A stretch of DNA of 64,000 nucleotides from Oceanicola sp. 502str15 (GTDB lineage: Bacteria; Pseudomonadota; Alphaproteobacteria; Rhodobacterales; Rhodobacteraceae): contig NZ_WYDQ01000001.1 of assembly GCF_024105635.1 (NCBI RefSeq), positions 3,596,501-3,660,500 of the forward strand, in the 5' to 3' direction. The notes under the pieces are model-generated. The model was not told where the DNA came from. It searched no databases and saw nothing but the letters and a program-made list of their open reading frames with translations. Every line of letters begins with the position of its first letter. Position 1 is the first letter of the stretch. Shown here piece by piece: positions 36,601 to 44,047 of the stretch. Position numbers and translations under genes: made by a program.

Positions 36601-37650
36601 ATGTTTCGTTCCTTCGCCCTCATTCTGGCGCTCATCCTGACCGCCGCTGCGCCCGCGCACGCCCAAAGCGCGCTGGAGCCCGGTTGGCTGCTCGACCCCG
36701 AAGACTCCAACCTGCGGTTTCAGTCGATCAAGAAGGAGGTCGTTTCGGAATCCAGCGACTTTGCAACGTTTACCGGGGAAATCTTTCCAAATGGTAAGGC
36801 TGAGGTCCGGGTCGCGCTCGAAAGCGTCGATACCAAGATCGACCTTCGCAACGTGCGGATGCGGTTTCTGTTCTTCGAAACCTTCAAGTTCGCCGAGGCC
36901 GTGGTGCTGGCCGACGTCACCGCCGACATGCTGAAAGAGCTGGAATCCAAGCGCCGTGCGACCTTCTCGATGCCCTTCTCGCTCGACCTCCACGGGGTCA
37001 AGAAGACCCTCGTGGCGGAGGTGGTGGCGACCCTTCTGAGCGATGACCGGATCTCCGTGGCCACCGCGCGCCCGGTGGCGATCTCGGTCGAAGAGTTTGG
37101 AATGATGGAAAATCTCGGCAAGCTGGAGGATGCCGCCAAGGTGGACATCGTGCCCTCTGCCTCTGTGACCTTCGACTTTCTGTTCGACCGGCGTGGCACC
37201 GGCGGCGCGCCGCTTTCCGGCGGGCGCGACGGCGAGGTGGATGCCACCAATGCGGCGCTCGAGGATGAGGGCGATTTCAGCACGGAGGCCTGCGAAGGCC
37301 GGTTCGAGATTTTGTCGCGCACCGGGAATATCTATTTTGCCTCCGGCTCGGCGCGGCTCGACAGTGCCTCGGAGCCGCTGCTCAAGGAGCTGCTCGACAT
37401 CACCAGCCGGTGCCCCGGGATCGAGGTGGAGGTTGCGGGCCATACCGACAGCGTGGGCCAATCCGACTACAACCAGCGCCTTTCGGAGCGCCGGGCCCGG
37501 TCGGTGGCGGACTACCTGATCGAGAACGGCATCGCGCCCGAGCGGCTGACGGCGAAGGGCTATGGCGAAGGCAAGCCCGTGGCCTCGAACGACACCGCGG
37601 AGGGCAAGGGCAAGAACCGCCGGATCGAGTTTCTGCCGCGCGCCAACTAG
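36601..37650 (+). CDS. YceI-like domain fused to OmpA peptidoglycan-binding domain
   Basis: This is a 349-residue protein. A signal peptide ends about residue 21 (APAHA|Q). Residues 23-195 look like a YceI lipocalin-type barrel (SNLRFQSIKKEVVSESSDF, VSVEEFGM-type later strands). Residues about 240-349 are an OmpA C-terminal domain with IYFASGSARLD, VAGHTDSVGQSDYNQRLSERR and AKGYGEGKPV. The OmpA part binds meso-DAP in the wall; YceI proteins bind isoprenoid lipids. AGGGAGGTTTCC precedes the ATG. Its stop shares CTAG with the convergent phosphoesterase gene. Confidence 0.85.
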   Translation: MFRSFALILALILTAAAPAHAQSALEPGWLLDPEDSNLRFQSIKKEVVSESSDFATFTGEIFPNGKAEVRVALESVDTKIDLRNVRMRFLFFETFKFAEAVVLADVTADMLKELESKRRATFSMPFSLDLHGVKKTLVAEVVATLLSDDRISVATARPVAISVEEFGMMENLGKLEDAAKVDIVPSASVTFDFLFDRRGTGGAPLSGGRDGEVDATNAALEDEGDFSTEACEGRFEILSRTGNIYFASGSARLDSASEPLLKELLDITSRCPGIEVEVAGHTDSVGQSDYNQRLSERRARSVADYLIENGIAPERLTAKGYGEGKPVASNDTAEGKGKNRRIEFLPRAN

Positions 37651-38474
37651 CCTGAGGCCAGATGCGGGCGGGCGGTGAACTCCGCCTCGCCTGCCACCCG
37701 CTCCCAGCCTGAGGCCCCGCGGGCATAGGTGGCGCTCTCGCCGGGCGCGAAGCGGTGGCCCTCGGCAGCCCAGGTGGTGATGGAGACCCGGGGACCATCA
37801 ATGTCCAACAGGTTGAAATTGTTGGTTTCGCCCCGCAGCCGTGTCGATAGCCCTGTGCCCGCCTGCACAAAAAGCAGGCCCGGCGCGGCGGTGAAGGGCG
37901 CGGCGGAGGCGGTGTGCAGGTGGCCCGACAGGACCACGTCTGCGCCGCAGCCCGACAGGGCCGTGAGGGCCGCGCTGGCGCCGCGCATCAGGCGCTTTTC
38001 GACCGTCGGGCCATGCTCCAGCGGGTGATGGACGACCACCACCTTCAGCTTGCCCTGCTGCGGCTCGAAGGCGCCGCAGACCCGGCGCACGGTGCGGCGC
38101 GAAAACCGGCCGCGCTGCCAGGAGAAGCGGTTGACTGTGTTGACCCCGATCACCGACATCTCGCCGTCTTCCACGGCGGGCTCCAGCTCGGGATCTATGT
38201 AGCTTTTGTAGCGATGAAACGGGGTGACGAACCTGCGGTAGAGATTGTCGATCGGGGTGTCGTGGTTGCCGGGGACGGACAGGACCGGGGCCTCGATGCG
38301 CGCGACGAAAGCTGCCGCGTCCTCGAACTGCCTGCGCCGGGCCCGTTGGGTGAAATCCCCTGAAATCACAACGAGATCCGGCTTCAGGTCGGAGATGGTA
38401 GAGAGCAGCGGCTCCTCGAGGCCGGCATCGGCGCGGCCATAGTGCAGGTCGGACAGGTGCAGGATTCGTCTCAT
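37647..38474 (-). CDS. Calcineurin-like metallophosphoesterase
   Basis: This is a 275-residue protein with the full set of metal motifs: LSDLHYGRADAG, VISGDFTQRAR, VPGNHDTPI, VVVHHPL and LSGHLHTA. It has no signal peptide. The closest general group is the Icc/YfcE-like cytoplasmic phosphodiesterases; substrate unknown. Its start overlaps the stop of the lipid kinase gene upstream (ATGA), so the two are one operon, which hints at a phospholipid-related role. Confidence 0.88.
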   Translation of the reverse strand: MRRILHLSDLHYGRADAGLEEPLLSTISDLKPDLVVISGDFTQRARRRQFEDAAAFVARIEAPVLSVPGNHDTPIDNLYRRFVTPFHRYKSYIDPELEPAVEDGEMSVIGVNTVNRFSWQRGRFSRRTVRRVCGAFEPQQGKLKVVVVHHPLEHGPTVEKRLMRGASAALTALSGCGADVVLSGHLHTASAAPFTAAPGLLFVQAGTGLSTRLRGETNNFNLLDIDGPRVSITTWAAEGHRFAPGESATYARGASGWERVAGEAEFTARPHLASG

Positions 38475-39412
38475 TCGGGGCCCGGAAGGATGATGGTGAG
38501 GGGCGCATCGGCCATGCGGAAGGTGAAGGGGCTCTTTTCGCGGGATTTTTCGCCGTCGAAGGCGATGAGATTGCGGGGTCGGGCGGTTTCGACGACCAGT
38601 TCGCGGGCCGAGATCAGATCATAGTCGCGGCCTTCCTGCATGGTCCCGGTGATGAGCCGCCAGGTGATCTTGAAGAGCTTGCCGCGGCTGGTGGCGCGAC
38701 CGATGAGGACGGCAAACTTGTCGTCGCGGATCGCGTCGGTGCCGGAAAGCCCGAAGCGGTCGAGCTGGTAGAGCGAGCGGGCGACGAAGAGCAGCGGTGC
38801 GCGGACGCTCCGGGTTTCGCCGTCTGCGGTGATCTTCATCTTCATAGGGCGCTGAAATCGCAGGAAGGTTTTGATGACCGACCAATGGGCCATCAACCGG
38901 CGGCGGCCCCAGCGGCGGTAGATGGTTTCACGTTCCTTGAGGATTGCCGGGTAGACGCCGAGGGAGGCGTTGTTGAGGAACACGCGGCTGCCTGCGAGGC
39001 CCACCGAGATCTGGTGTCGGCGCCCGCGCAGGATGGCCTGGGCGGCCTCTTCGGGGTCTTCGGGCAGGCCGAGGCCGCGGGCGAAGTAGTTGAAGGTGCC
39101 GAGGGGCAGCACGGCGAGGGCGGTGTCGGTGCCCAGAAGGGCCTGGGCGGTGGCCATGACAGTGCCGTCACCGCCCGCGGCGACCACCATGCGGGCGCCG
39201 CCGTCGACCGCCTTTCGGACGGTTTCGGAGATGTCTTCGCCCGGCTCCCAGTATTGAAGAACGGCAGCGTCGCCAAAGACTTGCAGGGCGCGGTCGATGG
39301 CCTCCGCGTCCCGCGCATTGGTGCCCGACTTGGCGTTGGCGATGACGCAGATTTCGCCGGGAGCGGGGGCGGTGGGCGTGGATTCTGCGGGCAGGGGATT
39401 GGCTCCCATCAA
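38471..39412 (-). CDS. Diacylglycerol/lipid kinase family protein (DAGK catalytic domain)
   Basis: This is a 313-residue protein. The nucleotide-binding motif is VVAAGGDGTVMATAQALLG, followed by LAVLPLGTFNYFARGLGLP, the standard DAGK/YegS arrangement. C-terminal beta-sandwich strands follow. These soluble or peripheral kinases phosphorylate diacylglycerol or related lipids. Start is at an ATG pair (39412 or 39409). Coupled to the downstream phosphoesterase. Confidence 0.9.
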   Translation of the reverse strand: MMGANPLPAESTPTAPAPGEICVIANAKSGTNARDAEAIDRALQVFGDAAVLQYWEPGEDISETVRKAVDGGARMVVAAGGDGTVMATAQALLGTDTALAVLPLGTFNYFARGLGLPEDPEEAAQAILRGRRHQISVGLAGSRVFLNNASLGVYPAILKERETIYRRWGRRRLMAHWSVIKTFLRFQRPMKMKITADGETRSVRAPLLFVARSLYQLDRFGLSGTDAIRDDKFAVLIGRATSRGKLFKITWRLITGTMQEGRDYDLISARELVVETARPRNLIAFDGEKSREKSPFTFRMADAPLTIILPGPE

Positions 39413-39553
39413 GGTCTCCGGGGTGCAAGGGCGAGGCGCGGCTTCGGGATCACAACTCGCGGAGCGGGGATTGGTTGCGCCCTGCGGCTCTCGACATCAC
39501 GCGATCTGCGGGCTAGCACCGGGCGAGGTTGGGAGCTGCAGGGTAAGGGAAAC

Positions 39554-40135
39554 ATGGGTTTTATCGAGCGAAAGCTGTGGCTTGTCGGGGCCTTGGTGCT
39601 GGGGTTTGCGCTGGCTGGATGCGGTGCGCCGCCCACCTCGACCCCGGATGACGTGGCCCGGCTGGAGCAGGCGATTTTGGCGCTTGGCCCGGGGATCGAC
39701 CCGGAAGAGGCGGCGCGGGCGGCGCGGGTGAGCTACAGCGCCACCGCGCGGCTGGCGCGGGAGTATGAAATCGAAGACGGCCCGCTGGTGCACAACATGA
39801 AGGTGAACGCCGGAACCAAGCCGCGCGGGCTCTGCCGCCACTGGGCCGAGGACATGGAAAAGGCGCTGAAAGCCGAGCGTTTCCAGACCCTTGATATTCA
39901 CCGCGCCATTGGCAATGCGCGCAACCCTATCCTGCTGGAGCACTCCACCTCGATCATCTCCCGCAAGGGGGATTCGATGTATGACGGGATTGTCGTGGAC
40001 CCCTGGCGGGAAGGCGGGCACCTGACCTGGATTCCGACCCGCGAAGACACCCGCTACCCCTGGGAGCCGCGGCTTACCATATTGAAATGGAAGCAGGAAA
40101 CCGGGCGGACCAAGCGGATCAGCCGGGTTGACTGA
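39554..40135 (+). CDS. Lipoprotein of unknown function
   Basis: This is a 193-residue protein starting MGFIERKLWLVGALVLG with lipobox LAGC (Cys about 23). The mature part has GLCRHWAEDMEKAL, a Cys/His/Trp cluster reminiscent of transglutaminase-like folds but without a complete triad, and DGIVVDPWREGGHLTW. No family is assigned. An in-frame open region back to 38885 is antisense to the kinase and is not coding. Confidence 0.78.
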   Translation: MGFIERKLWLVGALVLGFALAGCGAPPTSTPDDVARLEQAILALGPGIDPEEAARAARVSYSATARLAREYEIEDGPLVHNMKVNAGTKPRGLCRHWAEDMEKALKAERFQTLDIHRAIGNARNPILLEHSTSIISRKGDSMYDGIVVDPWREGGHLTWIPTREDTRYPWEPRLTILKWKQETGRTKRISRVD

Positions 40136-40259
40136 GCGAAGACAATTGCCCTGAAATTGCCCGGTTGTCGCTGAACTCCTGACAAACCGCCCCTGTCTCC
40201 TGCAGGCTGTGGGGGCAGGATTTCTGCCCGGTTTTGCTAAAGAAAACAGGGGAATACCA

Positions 40260-40421
40260 ATGGACGAACTTCGCAGCATCGTTATGCGGGAAAAGCAGCA
40301 GTCGGTCTCGAACCGCGAATGGAAGCACCGGCTGGTGGGCTACGGCTACAAGCTGGAAGAGACGGCGAGCGGCTATATCGTCAGCTCGGTCCGGGGCGGC
40401 GAGGCGCTGCTGACGCTCTGA
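40260..40421 (+). CDS. Small basic hypothetical protein (53 residues)
   Basis: The ATG at 40260 follows AGGGGAATACCA. The protein (MDELRSIVMREKQQSVSNRE... ending SSVRGGEALLTL) has no membrane segment; the second half, GYGYKLEETASGYIVSSVRG, is predicted beta. Codon use matches neighbours. It could be a small DNA- or RNA-binding protein, but no family is recognised. Confidence 0.6.
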   Translation: MDELRSIVMREKQQSVSNREWKHRLVGYGYKLEETASGYIVSSVRGGEALLTL

Positions 40422-40496
40422 TCCGGGGCTTTGCAAGGATGCCGGTGCGCGAGGCCGCGGACCGGCGTTAACCGCAAAAATGTCACAGGCACAAGC

Positions 40497-40529
40497 TGTA
40501 CACATCCCGTACACACCCTGTGCATACGG
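40497..40529. repeat. Three helically phased 11-bp repeats upstream of dddL
   Basis: TGTACACATCC, CGTACACACCC and TGTGCATACGG follow one another without gaps at 40497, 40508 and 40519. The shared core GTACACA (GTGCATA in the third) recurs every 11 bp, about 100-130 bp before the dddL start. An operator array is a reasonable inference. Confidence 0.4.
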
Positions 40530-40542
40530 CATTTCTGCAAGA

Positions 40543-40577
40543 CGGGCGGCGGTTAACCGACCGCCCGATGTCGTTTT
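40543..40577 (+). terminator. Hairpin plus T-run between the 53-residue gene and dddL
   Basis: CGGGCGG (40543-40549) pairs with CCGCCCG (40561-40567), with GGTTAACC in the centre closing the stem. ATGTCGTTTTTG follows. It could end the upstream transcript or act as an attenuator in a dddL leader. Confidence 0.6.
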
Positions 40578-40628
40578 TGGGGGTCCATCCGCCCGGCGCG
40601 CGCCCTAGCCTCGGGGCCAGTTGCAGCC

Positions 40629-41327
40629 GTGATGAGCCCGCCGATGGACACCAGCCTCCCCCGCCTCACCGACCAGCCCGACTGGCTCTACCTGCTTCAG
40701 GAATTCGACGTGCTCTACCGCCACGGCTCCTCGGGCGGCAGCAAGCTGATCCGCGGCCACCGCAAGCGGGTGCGCGACATGCTCTCGAAGGTGATCGACG
40801 CCGCGCCGGAGCTGCGGCCGCGCGCGCCGGAGGCCAAGCCGGTGGTGGCACACCTCGGCCGCGCGCTGGACCGGGGCGAGCGCGGCGCGGTGGCCGGGCT
40901 GGCGAGGGCGCTGGGCCGGGTGGCTGGAACGCTGACCTGGGAATACGGCTACGAGAAGGTGCCGCCCGCGCTGGCCCGGAAATACGCCTATTGCGAGGTG
41001 CTGGGGCCGCGGGGGCCGGTGGTGGCCGAGCGGCTGATTTTGGGCTTCGTGCTGTTCGCGCCGAAGACGACCTATCCGCAGCACTCCCATGCCGAGATCG
41101 AGGAGAGCTATGTGTCGGTTTCTGGGGCCTGGTCGGAGAACGATGCGGCGGTGCATGCGCCCGGGTCGCTGATATTGAACGGGTCGGGGCATGAGCACCG
41201 GATCACGACGGATGAGACGGAGCCGTGTTTGCTGGCCTATGCGTGGATCGGGCCGGAGGAGAAGCTGGAGGCGCCGGGGATGAAGCTGACGGGGACAAGG
41301 GGGAAGAGGGTGGAGCGGGGGATTTGA
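40629..41327 (+). CDS. dddL: Dimethylsulfoniopropionate (DMSP) lyase DddL
   Basis: This is a protein of up to 232 residues with a C-terminal cupin. The recognised DddL features are LYRHGSSGGS near the N-terminus, LTWEYGYEKVPPALARKYAYC, and the metal-site segment YPQHSHAEIEESYVSVSGAW (H152, H154, E158, Y161) with a second site GHEH (H188, H190). DddL cleaves DMSP to dimethylsulfide and acrylate at the cytoplasmic membrane of roseobacters. Start at 40629, 40632 or 40644 (all ATG). No acrylate-catabolism gene adjoins it. The identification rests on recalled family sequence and complete cupin ligands. Confidence 0.85.
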   Translation: MMSPPMDTSLPRLTDQPDWLYLLQEFDVLYRHGSSGGSKLIRGHRKRVRDMLSKVIDAAPELRPRAPEAKPVVAHLGRALDRGERGAVAGLARALGRVAGTLTWEYGYEKVPPALARKYAYCEVLGPRGPVVAERLILGFVLFAPKTTYPQHSHAEIEESYVSVSGAWSENDAAVHAPGSLILNGSGHEHRITTDETEPCLLAYAWIGPEEKLEAPGMKLTGTRGKRVERGI

Positions 41328-41534
41328 GGGGGGGCTTGATGGGTTAGTGAATGGCCGGTTTGCGGACTCTTCTGCCTTTCGCAGTTCGAAAGATGGACGA
41401 CCTCTTTGAGGAATTTGTCCTTTGATTGTGGTTCATCGAGCGGAACAAAGCGTGTACCTTTGGTGCGAACAAAGTACGCCAAACCGAATTGCACGTGTGA
41501 GCAGGATTTCTCCGCCGCGTGGCGCACCTGACGG
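41328..41534. other. AT-richer intergenic segment after dddL
   Basis: This stretch is AT-richer than its neighbours and has no convincing gene. The only notable structure is the octamer GAACAAAG at 41443-41450 and again at 41467-41474. A minus-strand ORF crossing it runs into the 3' end of dddL antisense and is not supported. Confidence 0.5.
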
Positions 41535-41540
41535 TATAAT
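41535..41540 (+). promoter_or_regulatory. Consensus -10 box for a candidate small RNA
   Basis: A perfect TATAAT sits seven bases before a run GGGG that would be the transcript start. There is no good -35 at 17 bp (the upstream region reads GATTTCTCC), so the promoter may need an activator. Confidence 0.5.
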
Positions 41541-41546
41541 CGGGGA

Positions 41547-41720
41547 CAGACGGAACTTGATGGTTCTGTCACAGCAGCTTTAAATTCGCTCTGCCTAAGG
41601 CTTTATCGCGCACCGCAAATTTTAGGCATTCCGTCTAAAGATAACCTCGCTTTCTGCTGGCGTGCAGGGCGCGGTTTTTTCGTAGCCCCATAGGTCTTTC
41701 CTGTGGGGTCTTTTGCGTTT
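41547..41720 (+). ncRNA. Candidate structured small RNA, about 165-170 nt, unassigned
   Basis: Between a TATAAT box and an intrinsic terminator lie nested complementary segments: GACAGA/TCTGTC (41545-41550 with 41565-41570), then CAGCAG (41572-41577) with CTGCTG (41654-41659), enclosing CTTTA/TAAAG (41578-41582, 41636-41640), enclosing TGCCTAA/TTAGGCA (41592-41598, 41622-41628). Neither strand has a convincing reading frame here. The rod-like nested stem and size resemble regulatory RNAs such as 6S, but no family signature was recognised. The 29-codon gene follows 33 bases later. Confidence 0.5.
41686..41720 (+). terminator. Rho-independent terminator of the candidate small RNA
   Basis: CCCCATAGG (41686-41694) pairs with CCTGTGGGG (41700-41708), nine pairs with one G-U, loop TCTTT, followed by TCTTTTGCGTTT. 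Confidence 0.75.
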
Positions 41721-41752
41721 GTACGAACGCTTCTCAAGCTCAGGAATAGCTG

Positions 41753-41842
41753 ATGCTGGAAACCCTCGTTCTCGGGTTTCTGGGCAGTCTCTTGGCGAGT
41801 GCCGTATGGCATTTTATCGCCAAGTGGTTTGACCAGAAGTAA
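41753..41842 (+). CDS. 29-residue hydrophobic membrane microprotein
   Basis: The ATG at 41753 has AGGAA six bases upstream and the frame closes with TAA. The product is MLETLVLGFLGSLLASAVWH, then FIAKWFDQK: one transmembrane helix and a basic/aromatic C-terminus. That layout is shared by type I toxins and by small regulatory membrane peptides; neither is demonstrated. It lies just after the terminator of the candidate RNA. Confidence 0.45.
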   Translation: MLETLVLGFLGSLLASAVWHFIAKWFDQK

Positions 41843-42221
41843 CCCGCTAGCTTTCCCCTATTCGAACTGACCAGTAGATTTTTGGCAACGGATTCCGGTG
41901 CAAGGTAGAGGTGCGTCTTGAGCCTACTTTGCTTCCATTCGCTATGGAGCAGAAATTCAGTGGGTTGGGGCTCAATGCCGACATTCTGCTCAAACATGAG
42001 TTTCACCCACCCTGCGGCCGCCCGCCCGGAATCAAGCCGTAAGGCGCCGGGCAGCGCCGACCCGCCCCCTGGGGCGGCGCTTGGGTGAGGTTCGGGGCTT
42101 CGCTCGGAGGGACGATGACAACCGCACCATAAAGTGGCATGCACGGGCGTTGCATGCGCCACCCCGCGGGTCGGCGCTGCCCGGCTTGCGTGGTGCGCCG
42201 CGAGTCGGGACAAGTCCCGCC
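41843..42221. other. Repeat-rich intergenic region, no gene
   Basis: 379 bp without a supported gene. It contains a REP-like half element near 41998-42017 (GTTTCACCCACCCTGC), the 140-bp inverted-repeat element at 42046-42185, and a full REP-like palindrome at 42204-42225. Two overlapping minus-strand ORFs across it have no protein-like features. Confidence 0.6.
42046..42185. repeat. 140-bp element with perfect 20-bp terminal inverted repeats
   Basis: The arms at 42046-42065 (begins GCCGGGCAGC) and 42166-42185 (ends GCTGCCCGGC) are exact reverse complements over 20 bases, separated by 100 bp. Inside is a second palindrome, GTGGCATGCA and TGCATGCGCCAC (42134-42162, two-base bulge). No transposase or obvious target duplication is present, so it could be a MITE-like remnant or a long structured RNA/DNA element. 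Confidence 0.6.
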
Positions 42222-42225
42222 CTAC
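42204..42225 (-). repeat. REP-like palindrome, copy 2
   Basis: On the minus strand it reads GTAGGGCGGGAC-TT-GTCCCGAC, one end base pair different from copy 1 at 31975. It directly abuts the 3' end of the LOG-family gene (stop at 42222-42224 lies inside it). Confidence 0.78.
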
Positions 42226-43061
42226 CGGCCGGGGATGGCGCCTCGTTTTTCGCCTGCACCTTCCCAGCTGTCGATGGCCGCAATCGCCTCTTCCGCCGAG
42301 TCCACGAACTTGAACAGGTCGAGGTCTTCGGGGCTGATGGTGCCGGCGTCTTTCAGGGCGTCCCAGTTGATGATCTTTTCCCAGAAGGCCTTGCCGAAGA
42401 GCAGGAAGGGGACTTTCTGCATTCGGCCGGTCTGGATCAGGGTGAGGGCTTCGAACGTCTCGTCGAGCGTGCCGAAGCCGCCGGGGAAGACGGCGATGGC
42501 GCGGGCGCGCATCAGGAAGTGCATCTTGCGGATGGCGAAGTAGTGGAAGTTGAAGCAGAGGTCCGGCGTGACGTATTCGTTGGGCGCCTGCTCGTGGGGG
42601 AGCACGATGTTGAGGCCGATGGAGTGGCCGCCGGCGTCTGCGGCGCCGCGGTTGCCGGCCTCCATCACGCCGGGGCCGCCGCCTGTGACCACGACATCCT
42701 CGGTGCCGCCGGTGGCCTTGCTGCGCTCGGTCATCAGCCGGGCGAAGGTGCGGGCCTCGTCGTAGAAGGCGGAGAGGTCGGCGAGGGTCTGGGTGCGGGC
42801 GGTGTCCTTCTTGGCGGGCTCGGGGATGCGGGCGCCGCCGAAGAGGACGATGGTGGAGCGGATGCCGTGCTCTTCCATCAGCAGTTCGGGCTTGAGCAGC
42901 TCCAGTTGCAGGCGCACGGGGCGCAGCTCGTCGCGGCAGAGGAAGTCTTCGTCGGCGAAGGCCAGCGCATAGGCCGGGGCGCGGGTTTGCGGGGTGTCGG
43001 GCACCTCGTAGGCGGTGCGCTTGTCTTCTCCGGCGTCGCGAAAGCGGCTGGCGTCGTTCAT
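42222..43061 (-). CDS. LOG family protein (TIGR00730; cytokinin riboside monophosphate phosphoribohydrolase-like)
   Basis: This is a 279-residue protein of the long LOG/PpnN-like group. The catalytic PGGxGTxxE motif is [17 protein letters not shown], preceded by the conserved [16 protein letters not shown]. Bacterial LOG proteins remove ribose 5'-phosphate from nucleoside monophosphates such as AMP or cytokinin nucleotides. It is divergent from dapD over 131 bp. Confidence 0.9.
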   Translation of the reverse strand: MNDASRFRDAGEDKRTAYEVPDTPQTRAPAYALAFADEDFLCRDELRPVRLQLELLKPELLMEEHGIRSTIVLFGGARIPEPAKKDTARTQTLADLSAFYDEARTFARLMTERSKATGGTEDVVVTGGGPGVMEAGNRGAADAGGHSIGLNIVLPHEQAPNEYVTPDLCFNFHYFAIRKMHFLMRARAIAVFPGGFGTLDETFEALTLIQTGRMQKVPFLLFGKAFWEKIINWDALKDAGTISPEDLDLFKFVDSAEEAIAAIDSWEGAGEKRGAIPGR

Positions 43062-43192
43062 GTGGGGTCTCTCCTGTTCGTTGGAATGACGCTATCGCGG
43101 GCGCGGCGCAGAGGGAAGGCGGGCGCGTGACGGGTTGCGCCCCCGTGGCGGGGCGTTATGACACTTGCGACCATTTCTCGGAGGATGTCCCC

Positions 43193-44020
43193 ATGTCGAA
43201 CGCCCAGCTTGAAGCCGCCATCGAAGCCGCATGGGAGGGTCGTGATGCGATCACCCCCGCCACCACGGGCGAGACCCGCGAGGCGATCGAGGACACGCTG
43301 GCCGCGCTGGACGGGGGCAGCCTGCGGGTGGCGGAGAAGCAGGACGATGGCAGCTGGCATGTGAACCAGTGGGCCAAGAAGGCGGTGCTGCTGGGGTTCC
43401 GGATCAAGGATATGGAAGAGCAGTCGGGCGGGCCGCAGGGCTCCGGCTGGTGGGACAAGGTGGACAGCAAGTTCAAGGGTTGGGGCGACAACCAGTGGCG
43501 GGCGGCCGGCTTCCGGGCGGTGCCGAATGCGATTGTGCGCAAGTCTGCCTATATCGCGCCGGGCGTGGTGCTGATGCCGTCTTTCGTGAACCTCGGGGCC
43601 TATGTCGACGAGGGCACGATGGTGGACACATGGGCCACGGTCGGCTCCTGCGCGCAGATCGGCAAGGGCGTGCACCTGAGCGGCGGCGTGGGCATTGGCG
43701 GGGTGCTGGAGCCGATGCAGGCGGGGCCGACGATCATCGAGGATAACTGCTTCATCGGGGCGCGCTCGGAGGTGGTGGAAGGCTGCATCATCCGCGAGGG
43801 CTCGGTGCTGGGGATGGGTGTGTACATCGGGCAGAGCACCAAGATCGTCGACCGGGAGTCCGGCGAGGTGATGTATGGCGAGGTGCCGCCCTATTCGGTG
43901 GTGGTTTCGGGCTCGATGCCGAGCAAGAACGGGATCAACCTCTATTGCGCCGTCATCGTGAAGCGGGTGGATGCGAAGACCCGTTCGAAGACCGGGATCA
44001 ATGAGCTGCTGCGCGACTAG
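43193..44020 (+). CDS. dapD: 2,3,4,5-tetrahydropyridine-2,6-dicarboxylate N-succinyltransferase
   Basis: This is a 275-residue left-handed beta-helix acyltransferase. The start [18 protein letters not shown] follows CGGAGGATGTCCCC. The hexapeptide-repeat body includes [20 protein letters not shown] and [18 protein letters not shown], the substrate-binding part of DapD. It succinylates the cyclic lysine/DAP precursor; the matching desuccinylase dapE is at 53224. Confidence 0.96.
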   Translation: MSNAQLEAAIEAAWEGRDAITPATTGETREAIEDTLAALDGGSLRVAEKQDDGSWHVNQWAKKAVLLGFRIKDMEEQSGGPQGSGWWDKVDSKFKGWGDNQWRAAGFRAVPNAIVRKSAYIAPGVVLMPSFVNLGAYVDEGTMVDTWATVGSCAQIGKGVHLSGGVGIGGVLEPMQAGPTIIEDNCFIGARSEVVEGCIIREGSVLGMGVYIGQSTKIVDRESGEVMYGEVPPYSVVVSGSMPSKNGINLYCAVIVKRVDAKTRSKTGINELLRD

Positions 44021-44047
44021 GGGGGTGGGGTTCACCCAGGCTGCGGC

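Noticed and set aside
41443..41474. GAACAAAG direct repeat 24 bp apart
   Set aside because: Short, only two copies, no phasing with a promoter; could be chance in an AT-rich patch.
41547..41720. Assignment of the candidate RNA as 6S, tmRNA or SRP RNA
   Set aside because: No tmRNA tag or tRNA-like end, no SRP GGAA/GAAG core seen, and 6S cannot be claimed from size and rod shape alone.
41603..41812. 69-codon minus-strand ORF across the small RNA and microprotein
   Set aside because: Its codons cover a terminator hairpin and structured RNA; Lys/Arg/Pro-rich, no start signal.
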